DNA of 64,000 bases, from NCBI GenBank assembly GCA_021234155.1, contig JAJEKV010000041.1, forward strand, positions 3,462,829 to 3,526,828. The letters run 5' to 3'. Position numbers and translations under genes: made by a program. The DNA is from Isoetes taiwanensis. Lineage: Eukaryota; Streptophyta; Lycopodiopsida; Isoetales; Isoetaceae. How positions within the stretch are numbered: the stretch's first letter is position 1; each line of letters opens with the position of its first letter. Below are positions 22,065-32,133 of the stretch, in pieces. The notes beneath the pieces were generated by a model. It saw only the letters and a list, made by a program, of their open reading frames with translations, had not been told where the DNA came from and made no database searches.

Positions 22065-23003
22065 TTAATTTCTTATGTCTGGCAAGGGCAAATGCCATTT
22101 CACTTTCAAGCACCTCTTTTTCTTGTTTCGGAGATGAAGAATTGTCTCTATCTGTTCAAGATGTTTTCTGAGAATCAAAATTTCTTCATTCACTTTCTGA
22201 TTTGAAGTCATCAGGTTTTCCCTCTCCTCTTCAAGTTTGACAGATGCTTGGACTTGAAAAATTTCAGATTCTAGATGCTTTAACGTGTCAATCTTAATTT
22301 GATTTATGGACTTGAGCTCATGTACAGTACCCTGTAACATTTTATTTTCAGTACACCTCTCCAGAAATTGGACCTCCAAGGAAATAACATTATCTTGGAA
22401 CTGGGAAAGTTTCAAGTTTAGTCTATCGTTTTCTTTCTTGCAACCTACAAACTCAGCTTCCATTTCTTTGACTCTTTTATCACTTTCATATTTTGCTTTG
22501 GCATTTACATCTTTATCTTCATTCAATTGTGAAACCAAAAAATTCAAACTCACAATTTACTGTTCCTGCATTTGGATCTGTGTTGACTTGTCCTCTAGGC
22601 ATCTGAGTAGATCTATTTTTTCATTCTCCATTGCTTCAAGCTTGATACAGTAGCCCAAAGATTGGCAGTCAACTTGTCCTTCGCCGATATTTCATCTTTA
22701 AGCATACTCTGTTCTTCCTGCAGCCAAGACAAGACATGACAAATCTTCCTGCAGGGTATGAACCTCACCTTCCAGTTGTTGAATAATTGCAATTTTATCC
22801 TGCAGTTCAAATGTTAGTTCACTGTTCTTCCTCTCTGTAATTTCAATGACTTCCTCCATCTTCGTTCTTTCTTCCATAAGAAGAGATATGAGCACCTGCT
22901 TTTCCTCTTCATTGACTTTGAGCTGTTGTTGAAGATGTCTAATATCCCTCTCAAGAACAGTAATTTTATGTATACCATTTTCACTAGCATCCTTAGGACT
23001 CAT
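22065..23003 (-). pseudogene. Coiled-coil protein fragment (possibly kinesin-12-like), decayed
   Basis: Three minus-strand pieces in different frames form one continuous heptad-repeat protein. From 23003 it reads GIHKITVLERDIRHLQQQL, then MEEVIEITERKNSEL and QQLEGEVHTLQEDL; after a frame change near 22720 EEQSMLKDEISAKDKL; then DLLRCLEDKSTQIQMQEQ; and finally SLNFLVSQLNEDKDVNAKAK to 22065. At least two breaks and a stop near 22556 interrupt it. Long rods of this composition occur in plant phragmoplast kinesins and similar coiled-coil proteins, but no motor domain is here, so the assignment is weak. No introns are obvious within the 0.9 kb, so it could be a processed copy or one long exon. It abuts the 3' LTR remnant of the copia element. 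Confidence 0.5.
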
Positions 23004-23097
23004 GTTTCCATTTTTGCATCTCGAAATAAATGAACTTAATTGTCAGCTGTATTAATTGTCTACAATTGGAGAACCCAAACATATTCACATTGATTTT

Positions 23098-23230
23098 AGA
23101 ATCAAATAGCCCTTACAGATCAACTGTGCTTAGTTCCTTCTTCTAACCTCATAACCATTTGATTTTTTTGGCAACTTGCTGGAAACTTGCTGGCAACTTG
23201 CTCTGATTATAATATGATCAACATTCAACA
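23098..23230 (-). repeat. Copia 3' LTR remnant
   Basis: On the minus strand the LTR begins TGTTGAATGTTGATC at 23230, directly after the purine tract GAAGGGAGAG (23231-23240). Sequence matching 29221-29332 runs to about 23098, then similarity ends, so the LTR is truncated. Compared with the other copy it has an extra approximately 24 bp made of repeats of GGCAACTTGCT. Confidence 0.75.
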
Positions 23231-25803
23231 CTCTCCCTTCATATTATAATCCCTGCAATTTATCCATTCTCTCAGCTTAACAAACCTATTTTCAATCAAA
23301 GGTTTTGTGAGAATGTTAGCCAGTTGGTTTTCAGTCTGTACATATTTTACCTGTACAATATTTCTGTTCACTAGATCACGGATAAAGTGCATTTCTAACT
23401 CAATATGTTTGCTCCTTTTATGCAAAACGGGATTTTTTGTCATTGCAATGCAACTAGTACTATCTGACTGCAAAATCAATGAATCTTTCTGAATGATTCC
23501 CAGTTCATTTAACAGTCTTCTACACCATAGAATTTCTTTGGCTGCAAGTGTAGTGGCTGCATATTTAGCCTCTGCAGTTGAAAGTGCTATTGAGTTTTGT
23601 TTTTTGCATTTCCAAGATATTGGCCCACCTCCTAGCATCAAAATAAATCCAGAAGTGGATTTTCTTTCATCAGGATCTCCACCCCAGTCTGAGTCACAGA
23701 ATGATTGAAGTTCTAAGTTTTCTGAGTTAAACATTATACCATAGTTGCTGGTACCCTTTAGGTACCTTAAGATCCTTTTTGCTGCCTGCCAATGATCTAT
23801 GCCTGGATCATTGCAATATCTACTCAGAATATTTACTGCATAAGAAATATCTGGCCTGGTACAATGTGCTAAGTACAGCAAACATCCAACTAACTCTCGA
23901 TATGGCAAACCTTGTGCTATAATTTCCTCCTTTTCTGTTTTAGGACATTGATCCTTTGATAATTTAGTTCCTGAAGGGAGTTTTCTTTGTTTTACATTCC
24001 TCCATGTTAAACCTTTTCAAGACTCCTGCCACATTTTATCCTTGAGATAAGGTCATAATTTTTCTTTTTCTATCTCTGTAAACTTCAATCCCTAAGAATT
24101 TTTTTAATTCCCCTAGGTCTGTCATCTCAAACCTATTTTTCAAAATGTCTTTGCATTGCTGTAAAATACTCATATTGCTTCCAATCATGACATTGTCATC
24201 TACATATAAGGCAATATAGCAGAATTCCTTTTCTCTCTTGAACTGATATATGTTTCCATCATCCTCAAGTTTTACAAAACCCTAATCTTTCAAATAGGAG
24301 TCCATACAGAGATACCATTGCCTGGGGGACTGTTTGAGTCCATAGACTGCTCGTTTTAACCTCCATACTTTTCCTCTCCCTTGCTCAAAACCAAGGGGCT
24401 GTTTCATATAAACATTTTCATCTAGTTTGGCATTCAGAAATGCAGTAGTCACATCCATATGGTGCGCTTCTAGATCTTGAGCATTTGCCCATGATAAAAG
24501 CATTCTAATGCTGGTCATTTTGACTATGGGAGAAAATGTATCCTCATAATCAATGCCTTTTCTTTGGGTAAAACCCTGTGCAACAAGCCTTGCCTTGTAT
24601 TTGACTGAATTACCATCAGTTCCTTGCTTGATTTTATAAATCCATTTACACCCTATTACATTTTTACCTTTGGGAAGATCTACTAGTTCAAAGGTATAAG
24701 TCCTTTTGAAAGCACTAAGTTCACTTTCCATGGCTTTGTTCCATTCTTTTGCATCAGCTGTATTTATGGCTTCTTCAAAATTCTCTGGTGCTTCAAAATC
24801 AAGCATTGCTAGTATTTCAACTAGATTTATTTCTGCAGAGATATTTTTTAATCTTCTACTTCTTCCAGAGGGGTCTCTACCATAGAGTTCAGTACTGACC
24901 TGAGCTTCGTCTTGCAATATTTGAGCATTAGTTCTTTTCTCATGGCCACTCCTTACTTTGGTTTCCTCATGATCTTTAGTTGCTGGTATATCTTCTTCAA
25001 AAGCTGGACCTTGTGTTTCTCCATTTGTTTGATCTTCCTGCACAATAGTGGTGTTAGTATCATCGTCATCAATTATAGATGCCATGTTATCCATTCTTTG
25101 TTCTGTCACACTTTCTTCCCTTTTTTCAACATTGGCAGGCATAGACTTGCTGGATTTATAGCACTGGCTTTCATCGAAAACCACATCCCTGCTTATAATT
25201 ATCTTCCTTTTTGTTGGATCAAACATCCTGAATGCTTTTGATTGTTCATCATAGCCTACCAAGTAAGCTATTTTTGCCCTGTCATCAAGTTTAAGCCTTA
25301 GCTCTTTGGGAACGTGTAGAAAACCTAGACAACCATAGGCTTTTAGCTTATCAAACTCAGATTTTCTTCCTGACCAAAGCATCTCGGGCATTGCTCCATT
25401 AATGCTTGTAGAAGGCAACATATTTTGAACTTCTACTGCTATTTTTACAGCCTCCTCCCAAAGGAAATTGGGTAATCCTGTATGTTTCAACATGGCTCTG
25501 ACAGCATTAAGGATTGTTCTATTTTTCCTCTATGCTACACCATTTTGTTGTGGAGAGAACCTGCATGTGAGTTGCCTCTTAATCCCTTTAGTTTTGCAAT
25601 ATGCTTTAAATTCTCCAGATAGGTATTCTCCACCCCTGTCAGATCGAATGCATTTTATTTTCCTTTCAGTTTCAAGCTCAACTTCTCAGCAAACATTTTG
25701 AATGCCTCAAAGGCCTGATCTTTGCTTCTCAAACATACACATTTGGTTTTTCTACTGAAGTCATCGATAAAAGTAATAAAGTATCTTTTTCCAGACATAC
25801 TTC
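23225..25803 (-). pseudogene. Copia pol: integrase, reverse transcriptase, RNase H (interrupted)
   Basis: Integrase core reads YFITFIDDFSRKTK (first catalytic Asp region), RSDRGGEY (second Asp) and PQQNGVA*RKNRT, where the expected catalytic Glu codon is TAG (25530-25532). The open stretch 25493-24282 then covers the integrase tail (GLPNFLWEEAV, YGCLGFLHVP), an acidic linker, and the reverse transcriptase from WNKAMESEL through ARLVAQGFTQRKGIDY, TFSPIVKMTSIR, MDVTTAFLNA and VYGLKQSPRQWY. The catalytic YVDD lies near 24195-24207 in a region with stops. RNase H is open (23908-23225): GCLLYLAHCTRPDISYAV, SFCDSDWGGDP, RKSTSGFI, STAEAKYAA, HIELEMHFIRD and LANILTKPL. Confidence 0.9.
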
Positions 25804-27464
25804 TCACATTGAGAGTCCACATAAATCTGTGTGTATAATATCTAATACTCTCTTTGCTCTTTTATTTGATTTTTTAAAAGGTAATCTTGAGTGCTTCCCC
25901 ATCATGCAACCATAACAAATTTCTTCTCCTTTGCTCAGATTTTCAGCCTTAATCATTCCCTGTTTAATCATGATCTCTATATTTTTGCTACTGGTGTAAC
26001 AGAGTCTTTGATGCCATGTATTTATATCAGGAACAATGATTGCATTAATATTAGGCAGATCATGAATGCTCAAACCAAAGAGATTCCCCACTCTTTTTCC
26101 AAGAAACTTTATTTTATTCCCAAAAAGCACAGTACATTGGAGTTTGTCAAAAATGACTGTATACCCCATATCTACTAACCGACTTACTAAAATTAAATTC
26201 CTGACTAGTGTTGGTACACACAACACATCCTTCAAAACTACAGCCTTTCCTTGCAGATCAAACAGCTCCAATGTGCCTCCACATTGAACTTTCTGCAATT
26301 CTCCATTTCCAAGTTTAATGAACCCAGTCCTTCCTTCATTCTCTTGCTTGAGCAATTTGGTTGATCCAGTCATTGTTTTTTCTGCTCCACTATCTAGTAG
26401 CAGCATGTCATTCAAATCATTAGATTCCCCTTTTGAAATAGATAGAATATCATTTTTCCTTACCTCAGCATCCTCATCTATCTCACTTGAGTCTTCTTCA
26501 GTTTCTTCAGCCAAATTTACTGCTGCATTCTGCTTTCCATGTGCTTTGCCTCGACCTCTAAAAGTTGGCCTGCCTCTGTTGCCTTTTCCCCGTCCTCCTT
26601 TGTTGCTGGAGCACTTGCTTGCAAAGTGGCCCTTCCCTCCACAATTATAGCACTCCACTTCTCTTAACTTAGGACAATCTACTTTAAGATGTCCATGCTC
26701 TTTGCAGTGATAACAAGGTCCAACCTGCCTGTTTTCCTTTAAATTGCTGGAGCCATTTCCTTTATACTTCCCTCTGCCAGTATAATCATCAAAAAGTACC
26801 TTATGCTGCTCGAACTCTGTTCTTATCATGTCTTCAGCTGCCTCTCTAGTTTTTGCTACATTTCTAATTAATGTAGCTAGCTGTTTGTTCCCCTCCACAG
26901 CTCTAGCTATGTGTAAGAGCTTCTGTTGCTCAGTTAAAACCACTCCTGCACCTTCCAAATCTGCTATTATATTGTCAAACTTGGAAAAAAACTTAGTAAG
27001 ATCATCATCATCTTTGAGTCTTAGTTTCCTAAGTGATTTGTCTAGTATTCGATTTGAGAAGATGATTTCTCTTCAAAGTGTTTGAGTAAATACCTCCAGA
27101 TTTCTCCAGGTGCCTTTCCTCTTACCTTGAGTAAAATGGACGCTCCAACTTTACTTGTCAAGCTTGCATAAGCCTCTTTGATCTTTGCATTTTCACTTCC
27201 ACCACTGCTCACTGTTGTTCCTGTTGCATTTGTATCAGAAGAGCTACTCTCCCTTCTAGCTGCAACTGCACTTGAAGATTCATAAGAATCCTGCATAAAA
27301 TCCCATAGGTTTTCATTTTCTAGAACATTTTTAATTTGTTCTTTCCATATTTGAAAACCAGGACCACCTTCATAGACCTTAATACCAGATAGAAGAGATG
27401 CCCCAAATTTGCTAGACATTTTGAACCTAGCTCTGATACCACTGTTGTAATTAGAGAAATACAA
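25804..27464 (-). pseudogene. Copia gag and protease region
   Basis: Gag starts near the MSSKFGASLL segment (about 27419) just after the primer-binding site, and encodes the capsid-like part (QIWKEQIKNVLENENLWDFM) in 27042-27464. After a break it continues 26958-25804 with two zinc knuckles, CYHCKEHGHLKVDC and CYNCGGKGHFASKC (CX2CX4HX4C, RNA binding). The retroviral-type protease active site is LLLDSGAEKTM (Asp-Ser-Gly), followed by LGNGELQKVQCGG, VLCVPTLVRNLI and the GAG-pre-integrase block WHQRLCYT plus CYGCMMGKHSRLPF. A premature TGA after DLCGLSM near 25802 cuts it before the integrase core. Capsid, knuckles and protease site otherwise look complete. Confidence 0.88.
27430..27441 (-). other. 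Copia primer-binding site
   Basis: TGGTATCAGAGC on the minus strand is complementary to the 3' end of plant initiator methionine tRNA and lies directly upstream of gag, after an LTR-like ending ACAACA. Confidence 0.88.
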
Positions 27465-27660
27465 TGTCTAAATGATGGGGCTCAAATCTTCTACAATCAA
27501 ATGCAAAATAGCCTATTCAACTTTTCTTCTTATATTCAATGAAATAGCTAACTTGACTTAACCATTGGTCATTACTGTAGCAAGTTTATTGAATAGAATA
27601 TTGTAGCACAAGAAATGAAAACAAATCCAATAGTCTCGACAGCTCGCGATTCTAGACTTG
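27442..27660 (-). repeat. Copia 5' LTR, inner part
   Basis: About 200 bp upstream of the primer-binding site ending in ACAACA; it contains an AATAAA-like signal (TTCAATAAAC near 27580, minus). The upper boundary is not certain because the outer LTR part lies at 29221-29332. Confidence 0.5.
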
Positions 27661-29220
27661 AAGGTCAACGATTGCGTGTTCATGAATCTTTGATCTAGCG
27701 AATTTCTTTAATGAATGAATGCTCATGCATATTTGACCTAGCAATTTCATGAGAAAATCGTTGGTGCTCATATGACCATTGATACTTATAGCTAAATATA
27801 GGTCCTTATCAATCGATCGAATGAAATAGTGCCAAGGAAAATTGTTATTCATAGAGCTCATATGATTTATTGGCGACAATGTGAATATACGCAATTAGGA
27901 TCATGCTTTGAATTATTCAAGATTGCTTTTGCATTTCTCGTAACTCTTTATTGCATGAAAGTGAAGCATGTTTTATTCTAAGTTGCTGCCTAGGTGAAGT
28001 TCAGTATCTGAACATCTATTGCCTTTTGCTAGATGGTACAATGGATATGAATATTATTTGAGTTTAAAAAAAGGATCTTATGTTGGTAGCAAAAGGGTTA
28101 TTATCTACACCATACCTGTCGAGCTCCTCATCACTCCAATTATGCAAGGGAACCTCTAAATCATGCATGATAAACACTTAAAATAATCCAAAATCCTCTT
28201 TCATACAAAATGTGCACTCTATGGATACTAAATACTATACCACAAAGAATGCATTGGCAACTATAAGTACAAATATACACTTGGCCCAACATAAAACTAT
28301 GCTACATATAATGGTAGAAAACATAGACCACACCATGCAACCAGTAGACAAGTCAATGTACATAACCTAAGTTTTACGAATAAGGATCATGCTCTAAAAG
28401 GAGTGCAAAAATAGATATAATCATTGGAATTACTAGTTAATATAAGAAATTATGCTCAAAGTTCGTAATGACTTTAAGGATTGAAACAAGTGTATAAAAA
28501 AACAACATCATAAACCAACATAATAGCCTGCTAACATGCATAGTAAATAAGCATGTGCCAAAAACATATAACACACTTCCAAAATCAAACATGGTTCTTG
28601 AACTAATAAAAAAAGCTTGGGAGGATTGAAACTAGGTTAAAACCATGTATCTGATCATGCTAACCAGTATGTAAAATCATCATAGATTATAATATTAACA
28701 ATGTAGGCTCAAAAATCACCTCCTAAACTAGCAATAATTTTAAGAAACTAGTGTAAGACATAGAATTAGTATGAGAACTATGATCAAAGTAGTAGTGATA
28801 TTACAAAACCATGAAAGTCATCTAGTTTTCATTGACATTACGAGTTGCATGTATTAAAAACCACCCTTATACTGGTTTCCATCATGATTATGAATGCGAG
28901 TTACTTTTTGGGGGCCTTGTGTCGGGCATTCATCCCTTGATGAATCCACGCTATATACATAAACAGATCAATCCTTCTTATATTTTATCAGCAGTCGGCA
29001 CCATTCCATAGAGGATCGACACCAATTTCTCAACGTCGGTTTCGCTCCATTGCTTGCTATTTGAATCATATAATGTGGCCTTAGTTTATTCGACCGACGA
29101 CCACATAAATACATTGAACCATATAAAACCAGTTAACACACCTTAGGACTATGGTCACTAATAGGTTCGAAAACCATAATATAATGCTGGTTCTGCCCCT
29201 TTCAACCCAAGTGGCCTAGC
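27661..29220. other. Probable insertion splitting the copia 5' LTR; no gene seen
   Basis: AT-rich, non-coding by eye. It separates the LTR outer end (29221-29332) from the inner end next to the primer-binding site. An alternative is that the LTR is about 1.9 kb and the 3' LTR is heavily truncated. No transposon coding motif was found in it. Confidence 0.4.
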
Positions 29221-29332
29221 TAGAATCAAATAGCCTTTACAGATCAACTGTGCTTAGTTCCTTCTTCTAACCTCATAACCATTTGATTTTCCTGGCAACT
29301 TGCTCTGATTATAATATGATCAACATTCAACA
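29221..29332 (-). repeat. Copia 5' LTR, outer part
   Basis: Nearly identical to 23098-23230 apart from the short internal expansion. It starts TGTTGAATGTTGATC at 29332 and ends at CTATTTGATTCTA. Confidence 0.75.
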
Positions 29333-29339
29333 CATGCCA

Positions 29340-31080
29340 CTATCTATGTAATCTGGTAAACAATTTTATACTGGCTAGGGATCCAAATTATCAAAATTGT
29401 CATTCATTTACATATGCAACTTCAATGGCATAGACTAATGCATTACCTGAAGCATCCATTCCAGGCCTAATATTTGAAGCTTTATTCCTGAGCATTCATC
29501 CTTTAATCGATTGCTTGTGCAGGTTAACTTCTGATGTCATTATTTTGTCATGCTTCTACGGGGGACCGTCAACCTGTCCCTTGATCTTTTGGAAAACCCT
29601 ACATAATCAGGTGATGCAATGCGAAGTATAAAATTAGCTGGATGACACAACCAACTACATGTGATTCTCATAAGTGGACGTTCTTTATAGGAAAGCATGC
29701 GAATCATGTTATGTGCTTCACAAAAAAGTACTCCTTACTAGATGCATAAGAGAGGGCATTCCGATGTCCATGGCTTAGTATGTTCTCTTAAGAAAAGAGG
29801 GTGAAAATGCCTTGAGGGCAACTCTGCTTTAGGTCTCGACGACGCGATGGCCTAATAACGCAGAATAGCGCAGATCAACGAAGAGCAGTCACTCACGTCA
29901 CGTAATGCTAAGTGGTAAACCCTTCTAAATCATCCGATATCGGACGGTACATTCCAGAATATTCTTCCAACCTAACACCCAGCAGGGGTTTGCCCTTGGG
30001 ACAACCCAATATTTATCCTTTCGGTTTGCCGAGGTGAAAAAATGCCGGTGATTGTTTCCTGCCTAGAACTAGAACGCGCAGCTCACAAACTGCCTACAAA
30101 CTTGAAGATATCATTTGCTCAAACAAACATTCATCTATTCAAGGATATATCTGCCATTTCCATAGTGCAGCCACCAATTAGGGCCTTTAACTAGTTTTTG
30201 ACAAATAAAAAATACGTGACTTTTGGACATTTTCGCATCATAACTAACGAGAAAATGCTTTTCGAACTTGCCGATCGTTCCGTCAAGGTAAGTTGGTGTG
30301 TATTCTTATTTCTTGACCAATGAGATTTTGCCACGTTGCGACCATTCTAATTAAGAATGGAAAATTGGTAATGCATTCTTGTCTGACCTGTTAGAACCGG
30401 TAAGCTATGCGTGAAGCTTCAATCGAGGAACATGCTGAAAGCAGCCAGCAACTCCAGCAGAACTCCAAGCTTACCTTGATAGCTGAAATCCGGCAGAACT
30501 CCTGCTTACCTTGACTATGGCCGAACTTGCTTAGGCCCCGCCACAAATGAAATGGCGCAAAACCGCTGAGCTCCAAGCCATAGCCATAGCCGAGCTCGAG
30601 CATTTTTCAAGCCATACCTTTTCAGGCAGATTTTTCAAGCCATACCTTTTGCCTTAGCCTCGGATTTTCAAGTCATTACCTCTGCAATCGAGGAAGGCGG
30701 AAAAAAGCGAGCTCTCCCGGGATGTCGGCCAGGCGGCCCATAGCCGGATCTCCTAAGAACTTCAAGCCAAGCTTATCTGAACCTAAACTCGCCATAGCCA
30801 AAACATGAAGACGCAAAAATTTCTTCTTACCTTGACGTTGTGGAATGGTCGAGGTCGTGGATTCCGGTGTAGCTTGGCATCGGTAAGCTCTTGCCCGCCG
30901 CCTAAACGGCGCTTCCTACCGCCGGCAAGAGCTACCGCCTCGCTATAACCTAATCCACTCCCTCTTCCCATTCCACATAACGTCGTGAATGAAATATGTA
31001 TTGGAAGTTGCTAATCCTTAGTTTAGATCAAATTTAAGTAGTGAGGAAACGAGCTGTTTATGGGCAAAGGTAATCTTACA
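29340..31080. other. No recognisable gene; one perfect heat-shock-element word
   Basis: Moderately GC-rich between 30380 and 30980, with repeated phrases such as CAAGCTTACCTTGA and AAGCCATACCTTTT, but no protein motif. TTCCAGAATATTC at 29952-29964 fits the TTCnnGAAnnTTC heat-shock element and an AATATTTATCC TATA-like word follows at about 30008. No gene start was found after it. Confidence 0.4.
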
Positions 31081-31187
31081 TATGAAGCTCGATTTCAATT
31101 GGATATTGTCCCGAAATGCTCAACTTAGCAAAATGATTGAGTGGGTGCCTTCTGTTGAGAGTTTTATTTGCATCTTGCAAAGATGTA

Positions 31188-31258
31188 CTTTCCGGTGTGG
31201 ACCGGTGGGGCCCCGCGACCGGCGGAGCCGGGAGCGGGTCACCGGCCACACCGGAAAG
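31188..31258. other. GC-rich inverted repeat upstream of the PPR gene
   Basis: CTTTCCGGTGTGG (31188-31200) is perfectly complementary to 31246-31258, with a further CCGG pairing inward. The loop is very GC-rich, unlike the surrounding AT-rich DNA. Confidence 0.7.
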
Positions 31259-31385
31259 CGCGACCGGTGGGCATCCCCCTACAACATGGAAATGGGGAGC
31301 GATTTTGTGCAGGTCGAGCTATGGCGCTCTGTGGCAATTTTTGTGCTATGGCGGTGTCTGATGATGGTGGATCCGGGGCAGTGAG

Positions 31386-31590
31386 GAAGCCGCTGTGTTT
31401 GCCACTGCGATCCCCTGTTTTTGCCCTTGCTTTTAACCCCTGTTTTTGAATCCAGAAGCCGCTGTGTTTGCCACTGCGATCCCCTGTTTTTGCCCTTGCT
31501 TTTAACCTCTGTTTTTGAATCCAGAAGCCGCTGTGTTTGCCACTGTGATCCCCTGTTTTTGCCCTTGCTTAACCCCTGTCTTTGAATCCA
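31386..31590. repeat. 69-bp minisatellite, three units
   Basis: Units begin GAAGCCGCTGTGTTTGCC at 31386, 31455 and 31524, the last 67 bp long. The unit length is 23 codons, so the minus strand stays open and would give a 23-residue repeat with KGKNRGSQWQTQRL; I do not regard it as a proven gene. Confidence 0.88.
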
Positions 31591-32133
31591 GATGGCAATC
31601 TGATTCGGCTCCCTCAGGTATTTCGCTGGCTTTTGCATGCCCTGCATTCTTGCATGGGTCGCTTGCAAGCTAAGAAAATAAGGAGCTATTCAGTCAGCCC
31701 TTTTTTTTCTTTGTCATGCTTCAAGGGCAGAGGCATATTTCCTGCGGGAGATCCTGTATTGTCCAAGTGCATGACAGATTTTCTCTATTTTACTCTTGTA
31801 TTTCTTGGCTGGTCCTAAGTAAATTATTTTACTCTGTTCTGTCCTTCCAAAATGGAGAATCAAGCATTATTATTGCTCCTCCCGATCGCGGAATCTGCAA
31901 AAATCAAGCAAAAAATCTGTGGGTTCTTGTGCTAATTTCTATAAACTGCTCGGAGCTGGAACTGTAGGAGCTTGGACTGTAAAACTGGGAGCTTGACCAC
32001 AAATTCGTGTTAATCTTTGTATTACCGGGAGCAGACTGTAAAATTTTAGTTGCTACGGAATTGTCGTGCCTCTTTCCATTCCGCATTGTAGGACCATAGC
32101 ACGTGGCAGCACCTAATAAAGCCTCCGACAAAA

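Larger units (their letters stand above)
23225..27464 (-). mobile_element. Ty1/copia LTR retrotransposon internal region
   Basis: The minus strand carries gag, protease, integrase, reverse transcriptase and RNase H in the copia order. A primer-binding site (TGGTATCAGAGC, 27430-27441) sits just upstream of gag and a polypurine tract (23231-23240) just after pol. The pol stop codon (TGA, 23225-23227) lies inside the first bases of the 3' LTR. Internal breaks near 27040, 25800, 25500-25530 and 23910-24280 inactivate it. Flanking LTR remnants share TGTTGAATGTTGATC at their outer starts. Confidence 0.92.

Noticed and set aside
31279-31668. 129-codon minus ORF with 23-residue repeats
   Set aside because: Explained by a 69-bp minisatellite whose length is a multiple of three; no independent coding evidence.
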